Made by a program: the position numbers and the translations under genes. Below, in pieces: positions 1-8,402 of a stretch of DNA of 64,000 bases; position 1 is the stretch's first letter; every line of letters starts with the position of its first letter. This stretch comes from a virus. The notes under the pieces were generated by a model. It was not told where the DNA came from, did not search any database, and saw only the letters and a list, made by a program, of their open reading frames with translations. The stretch is from the IMG/VR virus record IMGVR_UViG_3300033997_000092, positions 124,001 through 188,000 of that record, one strand, 5' to 3'.

Positions 1-513
1 CAACTCCGTTATAAAATCAAGCCGCTCTTTTGGTTTAGCGCGTTGGAAAGAACAGTCACGCTGCATCTGAATGTAACAGGTAGCATAGAACATATTTTCC
101 CTTATAGGAAACATCTGCGCTATGCGTGAACGTGCTACCTCCAGTTTAATAGCTTTAGTGTCCTCGAAGTCACCTTTAGCATTAGCATCGTAGATAAAGA
201 TCTTGGACGCAGTTTGCTTTATACGGACAACTTTACCTGAATGCGTGGCAATGTCAAGAAATGTCGAGCTGGTAGCTGTCTTCAACAGCTCCTTTTTATT
301 TTTCTTAACAAGTGACATCGGATCGTTTTCATAGATCGTTGTTGCAATCGGAGAAAACAAACGTGTTTTACCAACAGCGTTAGTGTTGTCACGGACCGAA
401 CTATCAAAGTTCTCACCAGTAACAACATACAAGCCGTGGCTATTGCTAAGATTAATCGCGGTGTCGCTGAATGTAGCGAAGTCACTAACACCCCAACCTT
501 TCAATTGAATCAT
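1..513 (-). CDS. SbcC/Rad50/gp46-like ATPase, N-terminal part (gene runs off window)
   Basis: The gene is open from an ATG at 513 to the window edge (171 codons). Near residue 35 it has a P-loop-like GEN...NAVGKTRL segment, spaced as in SMC/Rad50 ATPases. Around residues 142-170 a segment rich in FYATCYIQMQ, followed by KERLDFITEL, resembles the Q-loop region of SbcC/Rad50/T4 gp46. Members of this family form the ATPase half of a dsDNA nuclease complex used in recombination and end processing. The start lies 2 bp after the clamp-loader stop, so the two genes are probably co-transcribed. The coiled coil, signature motif and Walker B lie outside the window, so the family call rests on the N-terminus only. 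Confidence 0.72.
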   Translation of the reverse strand, partial: MIQLKGWGVSDFATFSDTAINLSNSHGLYVVTGENFDSSVRDNTNAVGKTRLFSPIATTIYENDPMSLVKKNKKELLKTATSSTFLDIATHSGKVVRIKQTASKIFIYDANAKGDFEDTKAIKLEVARSRIAQMFPIRENMFYATCYIQMQRDCSFQRAKPKERLDFITEL

Positions 514-515
514 CG

Positions 516-1748
516 TTACGCCTTATCTTTTTTCTTACTTTTGGATCCTGCACTGTCAGGGTCTTTACCTTGCACAGTAAGGAAATAACGGTCAATACTT
601 AAATCAGCCAGTGCAACATAAAGTGCAGTGTTGCCTGAGAACGCAGGTGTTGTCAGAATACGGTAATCGACTTCTTGCAATGTAGAAAGGATTTTAATCA
701 GTGAAGCAGTAGATACTTCAATTGGCTGATTTGCTTTTTCCTGTTTAGCAAGTGCAGTGTTCCAGATCTTACCAATAGCAGGAGTGTATGGTACAATACC
801 CAAATTGCTTTCGATAATCCAGTCAATCAGGTAACTGATCTTCATAATGAGTTTGCGGGGATCGTTTGCCTTCTTAACGAAAGACACAGTGTTATTCAGA
901 TTGTTGCGTAATATCGCAGCCAATACCTGAACAGCATAAGTGTCAAAGTCTTTGTCGGTTAACGAAGAAGCAACCATCTGTACAGTAGAAGAGGAGAATT
1001 TGTTACCATCAGCAACAAGGCTCAACAAAGAATCCAACTGGCTTAATGCACTACGCATTTGGCCTTCGGATTGGGCTGCAATTGCCTTCAATGCTTTCTG
1101 GGCCTTTTCATCGTCTTTGACTTTGTGGCCTTCAAGCTTACATACCTGAGTCAGGCGTTTGACAATAACGTCTTCAGGAATAGGACGAATGGCAATCTGC
1201 GTACAGCGGTTACGCATAGTGTCTTTCATCTTCTGCGGGTCAGTAGTACAGAATATAAATATGGTGTCCTTGCTAGGACTTTCGGTAGGCATCAGCAAGT
1301 TGCTTTCTGCCTTGTCGGTAAGCAAATGCGATTCGTCGATCAATATGATACGACGGCGGAAACGTGGTTTTTGTTTAGCGGCACGTAACACATCATCAAT
1401 GTTCTCTACTTTACCGTGAGTACCAGCATTGACTTCAACTACATCAGGCAAGTCTTCGGTATCATGCGAACAATAGCTACACTTGCCGCAGGCGTTCATC
1501 GTTTCACAGTTAACAACACGGGCAATCAAACGGCCGAATGTTGTTTTACCGCTACCAGTAGTTCCATGCAGTAGTATTGTCTGAGGGAAGCGTTTTTGTT
1601 TGATGAATCCACGGACAACACCAACAGCGGCTTCTTGTCCTACGAAATCGTCAAGTGTTACAGGACGATATTTGGCTGCCAAGTTGTAAGATGATAAATC
1701 ATCAGGTGACATAACGGGTTGTTTTTTGGTTTTTGATTTGGAGGACAT
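516..1748 (-). CDS. DNA polymerase III gamma/tau-like clamp loader ATPase
   Basis: This is a 410-residue AAA+ protein of DnaX/RFC type, expected to load a sliding clamp at the replication fork. It starts after a Lys-rich tail with a KYRPVTLDDFVGQ segment. Walker A is GTTGSGKT (62-69). A four-Cys zinc module lies at C81, C87, C90 and C93, as in bacterial DnaX. The DESH Walker B is at about 138-141, sensor 1 CTTD at about 167-170, and NRC (180-182) stands where the family has its SRC box. The C-terminus ends in a short lysine-rich SKSKKKDKA tail. It is about the length of the short gamma form. A CTGTAAATA motif lies 32 bp upstream of the ATG. Confidence 0.93.
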   Translation of the reverse strand: MSSKSKTKKQPVMSPDDLSSYNLAAKYRPVTLDDFVGQEAAVGVVRGFIKQKRFPQTILLHGTTGSGKTTFGRLIARVVNCETMNACGKCSYCSHDTEDLPDVVEVNAGTHGKVENIDDVLRAAKQKPRFRRRIILIDESHLLTDKAESNLLMPTESPSKDTIFIFCTTDPQKMKDTMRNRCTQIAIRPIPEDVIVKRLTQVCKLEGHKVKDDEKAQKALKAIAAQSEGQMRSALSQLDSLLSLVADGNKFSSSTVQMVASSLTDKDFDTYAVQVLAAILRNNLNNTVSFVKKANDPRKLIMKISYLIDWIIESNLGIVPYTPAIGKIWNTALAKQEKANQPIEVSTASLIKILSTLQEVDYRILTTPAFSGNTALYVALADLSIDRYFLTVQGKDPDSAGSKSKKKDKA

Positions 1749-1779
1749 AAGAGTATTCCAGTTAAGAACATTACTCTTG

Positions 1780-1788
1780 TATTTACAG
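1780..1788 (-). promoter_or_regulatory. CTGTAAATA motif upstream of clamp loader
   Basis: The minus strand reads CTGTAAATA, 32 bp upstream of the clamp-loader ATG. The same 9-mer or a one-base variant occurs upstream of several other genes here (12389, 19218, 23682, 35571, 40532, 52326 on plus; 10194 on minus). It is read as a phage-specific promoter element or RNA-processing site. There is no experimental support. Confidence 0.5.
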
Positions 1789-1801
1789 AAATGGGGTCGA
1801 T

Positions 1802-1844
1802 GAGGAAAAAGAAAAGGCAGTGGACTGTTAAATCACACTGCCTT
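1802..1844 (-). terminator. Intrinsic terminator (distal of a tandem pair)
   Basis: A 9-bp perfect stem (AAGGCAGTG 1814-1822 with CACTGCCTT 1836-1844) is followed on the minus strand by TTTTCTTTTT. It lies between the nucleotidase gene and the clamp loader, downstream of a second hairpin, and should separate the two transcription units. Confidence 0.75.
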
Positions 1845-1853
1845 CGAGAATAG

Positions 1854-1907
1854 AAAAATTGGCAACGTCGGTAAACAGTTGCGCCTGACAAGAAACCCGA
1901 CGTTGCC
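1854..1907 (-). terminator. Intrinsic terminator (proximal of a tandem pair)
   Basis: An 11-bp perfect stem (GGCAACGTCGG 1861-1871 with CCGACGTTGCC 1897-1907, 25-nt loop) is followed on the minus strand by AATTTTTC. It is the first terminator met by a transcript leaving the nucleotidase gene. The remaining bases to 2026 show only weak hairpins and no convincing ORF. Confidence 0.75.
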
Positions 1908-2026
1908 TTGTGACAAACCCTTAACCAGGTTACATAAAGGTATGCGTCACTACTAGGGACATTTCCACATCCATTGGAAAGGTGGAGAGTGGGGAACATT
2001 CTCCAACATATTCAAATTACAGAGTT

Positions 2027-2683
2027 TCAACGAATAGGTAGGTAACTTATGTTTAAATCTACCGCGTAATTCGCAGGAACACTGTGAGTCCAAGGACGCA
2101 AACTTTTAACAGTCGGTATACCAGCAGACATAAACTCTGCGATAGTATCTGGATGGTCTTCAAACATAAGTGAGAAGTCTTCACCAAATAAATCATCAGC
2201 GATGTCCAGTTTAGATGTTCCTAACGGACTGGCTATTAGGGTATCAGGAAGTATTCCGTTTTGCTCAAGCAATTCGTATGCAACACGGAATCCATCAGGA
2301 CGGTAACCACGATGCGTAATCATAACAACGTGATGTGGAACTGAAGGCAAACCAAAGTAAGATGGAAGACTACCATCACGGAAACCTTGAATGATTCCAG
2401 GACTATACTGGCACATGGTAACACGCTTGAAAGCATCGGTCTCATGTAATACTTTGCGTATCAATGAAACGTCAACACCAAGAGCGTTACTCATGCTATA
2501 AACATTCAGGTCAGCAACTGTGTGATTGGTACCACATAGTTTGTTTATTTCTTCCAGATACGAATGGTTCACGTTCCAGATAACTTCATCCAAGTCAAAT
2601 CCAACAACAGGCGTACCAGGCACATAAGGAACAAAATGCTTGATACGCACTTCTTGACTTGTATTATCCAACATTAAAGTCAT
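2027..2683 (-). CDS. HAD-family 5'(3')-deoxyribonucleotidase-like protein
   Basis: The 218-residue protein has a HAD phosphatase layout. Motif I is GFDLDEV with D30 and D32, motif II is the Thr in MITHRG (about 102-107), followed by TSKLDIADD (motif III Lys) and MFEDHPDT (motif IV acidic pair). The arrangement fits the NT5C-type nucleotidases often found in phages, which remove phosphate from deoxynucleoside monophosphates. A role in adjusting dNMP pools is inferred; other small-molecule phosphatase substrates are possible. It follows the zincin gene after 13 bp and ends before the tandem terminators. Confidence 0.75.
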   Translation of the reverse strand: MTLMLDNTSQEVRIKHFVPYVPGTPVVGFDLDEVIWNVNHSYLEEINKLCGTNHTVADLNVYSMSNALGVDVSLIRKVLHETDAFKRVTMCQYSPGIIQGFRDGSLPSYFGLPSVPHHVVMITHRGYRPDGFRVAYELLEQNGILPDTLIASPLGTSKLDIADDLFGEDFSLMFEDHPDTIAEFMSAGIPTVKSLRPWTHSVPANYAVDLNISYLPIR

Positions 2684-2696
2684 TGAAGGTAATACC

Positions 2697-3851
2697 TTAA
2701 TAAATACGTTGTAAGTTTTTCAAAGTCTTCACACAGGCTTTCATCAAATCACCTGTAAGCTTGGTGCCTGTAAGGTAATAAGACATAGTTTCTGCAAAGA
2801 ATTCTTTGGGATTCGTCATAGCATATTCGCTTGGGTCCATAACAGGAATGCCGATGTCGGTCATTGAAGGCCACAGGCGCTCCAGACGATCTTTGCGTCC
2901 AGTGTCATGCAACAAGTCCAAATCGAAACGATCCAGCTTGTGTACTTTTTTGATGTACGCTATGACTTCTTTTAAAATTACTGATGTGGTGTCATCCGCC
3001 ATCTCTTTTAAGAAATCGCCGATGGAACCATCGTAAGTCATAACTTCTTTGAGAAGACCACGCAGTTTCTTCTCGTCATATTTGCTGACTGTAATGCGCT
3101 TGGCATACAGGCTGAGCCACTTAGCACGGACATCTATTGGAACCATGTGGAACCAAATACCATGTGCTGCTTCGTGCAGTAGTACATACTGAAGATACTT
3201 AGCATCGTCCAACGGAATGTTGTTCAATGACATAACATCTTTACCGCCTTCACCTTCTTTGGTACGGACGTACTTGTAAGTACCTGCCCATTTACCAGCA
3301 CGTGAACGCAGCTCAATATAACCCATACGGTTGATAAAGCCTTCACACTTGTTCTTTTTCAAGATAGTGTAGGCATCAGCAAAAGCACCGACCAAAGTAA
3401 TACGTTCTTCTTTGGTGAATGAGGAACGGTATACACGCAAGTCACACCAGTCTTTGATAGTCAGGGTGCGCTGGTAAGGTTCCACGTTAACATTGAACAC
3501 TTTACCGAATGGAGGATTAGGTCCAAGATTAGCAATGACGTTGTAAGGCTCGACATCGATCTGAACAGAAGTATCGTCTTCTTCAACGCCTTTCTCAAGC
3601 ATGGCACGGCGCTTACCTATAGCAAGAGCCAGATGATTCTTGCCGTTGTACTTAACAACAATGTAGTCATCGGAATCATAAGGTATATGGCGTTCCTGTT
3701 TTTCTTCTACAGGAGCTTTTGCTTTTTTGTCTTTTTTATCAGACTTGGCTGCTTTGTCTTTCTTTTTCTTTTTGTCAGAAACAGGATCAGACTTGCCTTT
3801 GACTTTCTTTTTAGTTTCTTGCCCTTCTGGGGCGCGTAACCTGCTTATCAT
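2697..3851 (-). CDS. Putative zinc metallopeptidase (HEXXH) with Lys-rich N-terminus
   Basis: The 384-residue protein has about 50 N-terminal residues that are almost all Lys/Asp/Ser/Ala, then a globular domain. Around residues 226-230 is HEAAH within LLHEAAHGIWFH, a classic zincin motif. Near residue 352 a FFAETMSYY segment could supply the third zinc ligand (Glu), as in gluzincins and anthrax lethal-factor-like domains. The substrate is unknown; virion maturation, host-protein cleavage and structural retention of the fold are all possible. It overlaps the upstream gene by ATGA. No signal peptide is seen. Confidence 0.65.
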   Translation of the reverse strand: MISRLRAPEGQETKKKVKGKSDPVSDKKKKKDKAAKSDKKDKKAKAPVEEKQERHIPYDSDDYIVVKYNGKNHLALAIGKRRAMLEKGVEEDDTSVQIDVEPYNVIANLGPNPPFGKVFNVNVEPYQRTLTIKDWCDLRVYRSSFTKEERITLVGAFADAYTILKKNKCEGFINRMGYIELRSRAGKWAGTYKYVRTKEGEGGKDVMSLNNIPLDDAKYLQYVLLHEAAHGIWFHMVPIDVRAKWLSLYAKRITVSKYDEKKLRGLLKEVMTYDGSIGDFLKEMADDTTSVILKEVIAYIKKVHKLDRFDLDLLHDTGRKDRLERLWPSMTDIGIPVMDPSEYAMTNPKEFFAETMSYYLTGTKLTGDLMKACVKTLKNLQRIY

Positions 3852-4753
3852 AAAAAACCCCGCACGTGGTTAAAATAGAAATCAAGACGTTCAATAGGAG
3901 TGTAGCGTCTAGTTATTAGTTTACACATTCCATCGTAGACAAAATGCAATAAATACTTGTTGTCTGTATTCCTTGGGTCGACCTCACTGACAACACGGGC
4001 AGAGTATTTTAACCCAGAACGCAGTGGAATGTTTAGGTTATAAATACGGTTCGACAAGTCATCAGGAGTAAAAGAACCTGGTGTAACTATAGCAAAGAAC
4101 TCGCTGTGTTTGTGAGGCCAAGCAGGAACTTCCTGAATGTGATCAAACAACATAATCAATGCGGTACGACTGAAATTTTCCTGATACGGAGCGGCTATTT
4201 CACAGAAAGTCCTGAGTGCATTAATAGTGCCGCCTTCAGTTTCAAATTTAAAACTGTGTTTTGAGAATTCACGCTGAATCTTAGCTGAGGCTGCAAACAG
4301 TCGTTTTAGGTTACCATCGAGATATTTTAACTCGGTAGCACCAGAAGACTTGCGAACGAACACACTTTGAGGAGTGCTGCCAAAGCTAAGCATAATGCGG
4401 TCACGTTCGATATAAATACCCATGAACTTAGGACGCTGTTCATAAATCTTGCCGATGTCAACAGTAGATACAGGCAGAAAGAAATCACCGAGAAGTAAAG
4501 GAGCGCTAACACGAACCAAACTAGATTGCATGTAAACGCGGAATTGAGTTTCGTTCAGTACAATAGGAATATGTCGATCAATAACACCTTTAGCGAAAGT
4601 CAAAAGCTTTTTGTTGTCTTCTGTTATTCCGTAGAGGTTGACAGTGTTTCCTTTACGTAACATCTGTTCTATCTGCGATAAGTGATCGGCTACCTTTTGA
4701 TATGTAGGCCCTCCGGGCACTGTATCTTGTCTGTTAAGCACGTATACAATCAT
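3848..4753 (-). CDS. Hypothetical protein, about 301 aa
   Basis: I do not recognise a family. The ORF can be extended to a GTG at 4768, but the ATG at 4753 is preceded by GGGGAAC at suitable spacing and begins MIVYVLNRQD, so it is preferred. The protein has mixed alpha/beta composition without membrane segments or low complexity. Its last codons overlap the start of the metallopeptidase gene by ATGA, so the two are probably translationally coupled. The long untranslated stretch upstream presumably holds its promoter. Confidence 0.7.
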   Translation of the reverse strand: MIVYVLNRQDTVPGGPTYQKVADHLSQIEQMLRKGNTVNLYGITEDNKKLLTFAKGVIDRHIPIVLNETQFRVYMQSSLVRVSAPLLLGDFFLPVSTVDIGKIYEQRPKFMGIYIERDRIMLSFGSTPQSVFVRKSSGATELKYLDGNLKRLFAASAKIQREFSKHSFKFETEGGTINALRTFCEIAAPYQENFSRTALIMLFDHIQEVPAWPHKHSEFFAIVTPGSFTPDDLSNRIYNLNIPLRSGLKYSARVVSEVDPRNTDNKYLLHFVYDGMCKLITRRYTPIERLDFYFNHVRGFL

Positions 4754-5471
4754 AAGCGTGTTCCCCACATGATCAGTTTGTTTTTATTGTGCGCTGCTGC
4801 GCGAAACGTGAGCGGGCTGGCGAAAAAATCGCCGCGCGGATCAAGATCATTTTCCGATCTTTACTAGCAGGAAATCTATTGTGGATCCATTAACCTATTT
4901 TAACATCTTAGCCAGGTAGATCCTAGATATAGAGGTCGTTTGGTTGCAGTGGAAACCAATAGACAGATCCGTCCCATGATACCGATTGATTCAATTGACC
5001 AGAGCACCAATTGTTATATGTTACTCCGGTGCTCCAGTTCCTAGTGTCCATGTCCTCTTGATCCCAGTGTCTGTGGAATGTCTTTAGTGATCAACTGGAA
5101 TCCAGCTTACCGTTAGGTAACATCGCCTGCGCTCCGGTTACCTAACGATCAGTTGAACTACTGTACCAGGTACTAACTAGCCGGGTGAACAGTTTATCAG
5201 TTGAACTCTGTGAGAGTTAATGGGATACAAGCTGACGAATCTTAATTTACAGTATCCTATTTATAACAATACCATGGTAGTATATGTACATCCAATGCCT
5301 ATAGCCTATACTATCATACAATGCCTATACACTACAGATATACACGTATAATAGCTATAAGTACAATTTAGGGGGTTGCTGCAAAACACCAAGGAAAAAG
5401 CTCGAAAAATCGGAAAACTTTTGACCCAGTTTCTAAAAATAGTCCAAAGAAAAATCGTGTTTTTAGACCTG
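4754..5471. other. Non-coding region of 0.7 kb with hairpins and repeats
   Basis: No convincing ORF. Visible structure: GCGC-AGCA-GCGC and GGCGA-A6-TCGCC hairpins (about 4790-4835); AAGATC/GATCTT (4843-4861); GAGCACC/GGTGCTC (about 5001-5035); a perfect 11-bp hairpin (5111-5147) nested inside TCAACT/AGTTGA (5091-5096 with 5151-5156); two copies of CAATGCCTATA (about 5292 and 5318); a minus-strand CTGTAAATT (5244-5252) just downstream of GTTATAAATAGG. The right end (5280-5370) is AT-rich and repetitive. It could be a structured RNA, a long 5' leader for the gene to its left, or an origin. Confidence 0.55.
5111..5147. repeat. Perfect 11-bp inverted repeat in non-coding region
   Basis: CGTTAGGTAAC (5111-5121) and GTTACCTAACG (5137-5147) enclose 15 nt. 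An outer TCAACT/AGTTGA helix brackets it. No U-tract follows on either strand, so it is probably not a terminator. Confidence 0.7.
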
Positions 5472-5503
5472 AAAAAGGCTAGGAAGATTGCTCAGCCTAG
5501 CCT
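5472..5503 (-). terminator. Intrinsic terminator after gene 5511-5732
   Basis: On the minus strand an 8-bp stem, AGGCTAGG with CCTAGCCT (5476-5483 and 5496-5503), is followed directly by TTTTTC. It lies 8 bp past the stop codon of the small gene to its right and closes the operon of 6915-5511. Confidence 0.85.
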
Positions 5504-5510
5504 CATAGTT

Positions 5511-5732
5511 TTATTGCTTTTCAAAACGACTACGCATTTTAGCGCCGATTTGTTTCATTAACGATTCGATGCGATCACCGTCACCGTCCTCTACAGCTTT
5601 AGTTAATTGTTCTCCTAAGTCACTGGACACAATTTTCATAAAGCCTGATAACATCAGACCGCGGCCCTTTTTCTTTTTGGGCTTGCGGCGTGACTCAGAT
5701 ACTAACTTATCCAAATGCAGTGTTACTTTCAT
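5511..5732 (-). CDS. Hypothetical small protein, 73 aa
   Basis: A small basic N-terminal half (RRKPKKKKGR) is followed by a helical C-terminus ending in QIGAKMRSRFEKQ. The start ATG is preceded by TGAGGTAAAT, a good ribosome binding site, and the gene follows the 5740-6915 gene by 7 bp. A terminator follows immediately. Function unknown; its co-transcription with a possible virion protein is the only hint. Confidence 0.65.
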   Translation of the reverse strand: MKVTLHLDKLVSESRRKPKKKKGRGLMLSGFMKIVSSDLGEQLTKAVEDGDGDRIESLMKQIGAKMRSRFEKQ

Positions 5733-5739
5733 ATTTACC

Positions 5740-6915
5740 TCAGTAGATTTTGAACGATTTGAATACGCCTGACAAGAATTCTGATCTTTGTAAGGATCTG
5801 CATGTTACTGACCATTGCCAGAGTTCTTTCTTTGCTGTTGATTTGCGTGGAGCGTTGTTGATTTTAAGAACAAGGTTACGTTTCGGTATGACGATAACGT
5901 CTCCTGACCTCAGTGAGCCTGCACTCTCCGGTAATACTACTTGAATGTCACCTATAGTAGTTTCATCCCTGTAGTTGAGTACATCTTGCTCTGTGTTGAT
6001 GTTTCCTTTTATATCTACTTGGAGCAGTTTGAATATCAATGTAGCGTGGGTAAATTCACGGACGTCACGTACACGCACAGGCATGTTCTTGCCTCGGAAG
6101 CTTTCTATGTATGCGCGCGTTACTACATCGCCCGTAGGCGTTTTTAACGGAAATGTAGCAGGATGTACTACCTCATTATTCCTGATGCTGTAGGACACGT
6201 CCACGAAGTATTTTGGCACCAGGATATTGAATTCTACATAGCTGTTTTCGTCACCTGAGTGAACATACACATTTGGCTTACGAGAAGTATCTTGGTAATA
6301 TCCGTAAGTTTCAGATATGTTGTTGTATGCCAGTATTTGATATTTGTAGTTGACTACATCGAACGCTGGAATGAATCCTTCTGAATAACACACGCCGCAG
6401 TTTTCTTCACTGCCACTGAACTCAGTTGGTAAGAAGTGTTCTGTTGCTCTTGTGTCGTCCTCTGGATTATCTACTGCTGACCTTGTCACTTGGTCGCGGT
6501 TTAGAAAATCTGACAACTCTTTTGGCTGTCTGCTTTCGACAGGATTGTAATCGTGTTTATCGTAGACACCTTCGCCGAACATAGTGTCTGAGCCTAAATC
6601 AATGCGTACTTTGGAAGCGTTGCCTCCTGACATTTGATTTGTTGGAAGTGTTACTTTTGACGATTCCGAATCCGACACATAATCATCGTTACTCTGTAAG
6701 GATTCTATTGTCATAACACTGTGACTGCAAGAGCAAGGAATACCTATGCGAGTTCTACGCATAAGCACTATATCCACTGCATCTACAGCAAGCGCGTTCT
6801 CCACTTTATCGCGGAAAGGGTGCAGTTGTTCGTCAAGTCGTGCCTGTGCTGTGTTGGACGTAAAGTTCAAAGCTCTACGTGCGTTTCTTCTTCTACCTGA
6901 TCCTATATCAGCCAT
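5740..6915 (-). CDS. Probable virion-associated protein, about 391 aa
   Basis: I do not recognise the family. The ATG at 6915 is chosen over one 18 bp upstream because AGGAG lies 7 bp before it. The N-terminus is Arg-rich (GSGRRRNARRALN). Two Cys pairs occur, CSCS near residue 61 and CGVC near residue 173. The middle and C-terminal parts have alternating beta-rich segments (SGDVIVIPKRNLVLKI near the end) typical of structural proteins. A virion role is inferred from composition and its isolation from replication genes, and is weak. It is divergent from the gene at 6997. Confidence 0.6.
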   Translation of the reverse strand: MADIGSGRRRNARRALNFTSNTAQARLDEQLHPFRDKVENALAVDAVDIVLMRRTRIGIPCSCSHSVMTIESLQSNDDYVSDSESSKVTLPTNQMSGGNASKVRIDLGSDTMFGEGVYDKHDYNPVESRQPKELSDFLNRDQVTRSAVDNPEDDTRATEHFLPTEFSGSEENCGVCYSEGFIPAFDVVNYKYQILAYNNISETYGYYQDTSRKPNVYVHSGDENSYVEFNILVPKYFVDVSYSIRNNEVVHPATFPLKTPTGDVVTRAYIESFRGKNMPVRVRDVREFTHATLIFKLLQVDIKGNINTEQDVLNYRDETTIGDIQVVLPESAGSLRSGDVIVIPKRNLVLKINNAPRKSTAKKELWQWSVTCRSLQRSEFLSGVFKSFKIY

Positions 6916-6996
6916 TATCCGACTCCTATACAATTCTCGATATTAAATTATTCGATGTTAATTTGAATCTGATTATAGTTGAAGGAACTACCAGAT

Positions 6997-7230
6997 ATGT
7001 TTAAAGCTTTCATTACAAAAATACTCAAAAATGTGCTGAGTTCCGAATTCCAGTCTTTGGAAAATCGAGTGAGTGAATTGGATAAAGAAGTGGCTGACTT
7101 GCGTTCAAAGCACAGCGACTTGGCGCAACGCCATTTGACATTGCACGACAAATACCGCAGAACTAAAAATGTGGTACGCAATATTGAACGTGGTATGACT
7201 CGTAAACAAAAATTGGCGAAAGCTGCATGA
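6997..7230 (+). CDS. Hypothetical coiled-coil protein, 77 aa
   Basis: The ATG at 6997 has AAGGA 10 bp upstream; an upstream TTG is possible but less likely. Nearly the whole protein is a predicted coiled coil (EFQSLENRVSELDKEVADL and following heptads) with a basic C-terminus. It overlaps the next gene by ATGA, so it may partner with or be coupled to the RuvC-like nuclease. Confidence 0.65.
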   Translation: MFKAFITKILKNVLSSEFQSLENRVSELDKEVADLRSKHSDLAQRHLTLHDKYRRTKNVVRNIERGMTRKQKLAKAA

Positions 7231-7790
7231 TAGTTTTTTCTGCTGACCCAGGAACTAAAAACTTTGCTTGTGCTATTACCGAGCATCGTTATGAGAATGG
7301 TCGTATGGTCTCCAAGATTCTTGCTACTGGCATGATTAAGGATTGCATACGCACACTCAACGAAGATGTTTACGAGGAACTGGCCCGCTTTGAACGTGAG
7401 TTGGTCCGCATCCGTGATTACTACAAACCAGATATTGCTGTGTTCGAGCGTTTCCAATCTCGTGGTCTTAAAGGCACTACGATAGAGTGCATCAATATGA
7501 TGCTGGCTATTTTGATTCGTGTGTTCCGTAAATGCAAGCCCAGATTATTCTTGGCCTCTACTTGGAAGAACCGCATAAACAAACGCGCCGATTTAAAAGC
7601 AACATACAAAGAATTCAAACTTACCAGCAAGAAAAGCCCGAAGACAATCCATGAATTCGACGCTACACTGATCGGATTTTATGCTGCTACCAGACATTAT
7701 GGTATGGTTGACTTCCAATGTTTCACGCCGACAAATTGGAATCCATTTGTTGAGTGGTTTTTAACAAGACCTGGGCTAGCCAAACTGTAA
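7227..7790 (+). CDS. RuvC-fold Holliday-junction-resolvase-like nuclease
   Basis: The 187-residue protein has the acidic pattern of RuvC-like resolvases. D7 lies in SADPGTKNFACAI (strand 1), E74 in AVFERFQSRG, and H142...D145 in IHEFDATLIGFYAA. These residues would bind two metal ions for cleavage of branched DNA. In phages such enzymes resolve recombination and replication branches before packaging. It is coupled by ATGA to the coiled-coil gene upstream. The overall length is close to RuvC (about 170 aa). It could also act on other structures, but the fold call is fairly firm. Confidence 0.8.
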   Translation: MIVFSADPGTKNFACAITEHRYENGRMVSKILATGMIKDCIRTLNEDVYEELARFERELVRIRDYYKPDIAVFERFQSRGLKGTTIECINMMLAILIRVFRKCKPRLFLASTWKNRINKRADLKATYKEFKLTSKKSPKTIHEFDATLIGFYAATRHYGMVDFQCFTPTNWNPFVEWFLTRPGLAKL

Positions 7791-7825
7791 ATTCCATACT
7801 AAATGATAATAGTGGAGTTTTCAGA

Positions 7826-8398
7826 TTGCCACATCAATGCCCATTAGTTACGTTCTTTGCTACGCACGGGAAGTGCAACATTACAACCTGTCAACACAAC
7901 ACTCCTGTTACTAATACAGGATGCCTGTTGCGTGACCGTCAAGAGAGTTCCAGCGGTATTACTGATACCGAACTCCTATTCTACAAGATCCAACCTAAAA
8001 AGGAAAGCTTTGGATCTAAGTCGCTTGATTCCAGATTTGCTAACTATGTCAGGAAGAAGGCAGAGACAGCGGCAAAAAGTAATATGATATTTGCCATGTA
8101 TTATGAATTTGTTCTGGCTAACCACAAACCAAGTCCACGGTTCATCTATGTTAGTGGTAAGAACAAGTTTATTGACGACATTTTGAATTCGTTTCCTTTT
8201 GTTCAAGAAGGTTTTGAATTCGAGTCATGGACATTGCCTTTCCTAGCACAGCCTAAAACATTTAAGGCTTTCTTGGAAAAGCAAAAGAGAAAGATAACCG
8301 AAAAGATTTCACTTATAAATGTTCTTGGCCTTACTCCAGGAAAGTACAAGAACCTTTGTCACGCACTGAAAAATTACCACACTATTAAGAAAGGATAA
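7826..8398 (+). CDS. Hypothetical Cys/His-containing protein, about 190 aa
   Basis: The open frame begins at a GTG at 7754 inside the RuvC-like gene, but a TTG at 7826 with GGAG 8 bp upstream avoids a 37-bp overlap and is preferred. The N-terminal part holds a Cys/His cluster (CP...HGKCNITTCQH...TGC) that could bind zinc. The rest is Lys-rich and ends in a helical segment. Family not recognised. It ends 4 bp before the next ATG. Confidence 0.6.
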   Translation: MPHQCPLVTFFATHGKCNITTCQHNTPVTNTGCLLRDRQESSSGITDTELLFYKIQPKKESFGSKSLDSRFANYVRKKAETAAKSNMIFAMYYEFVLANHKPSPRFIYVSGKNKFIDDILNSFPFVQEGFEFESWTLPFLAQPKTFKAFLEKQKRKITEKISLINVLGLTPGKYKNLCHALKNYHTIKKG

Positions 8399-8402
8399 GA
8401 TC

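Noticed and set aside
282-491. 69-aa minus-strand ORF at the left edge
   Set aside because: It is another frame of the SbcC/Rad50-like gene, which runs off the window and has clear ATPase motifs.
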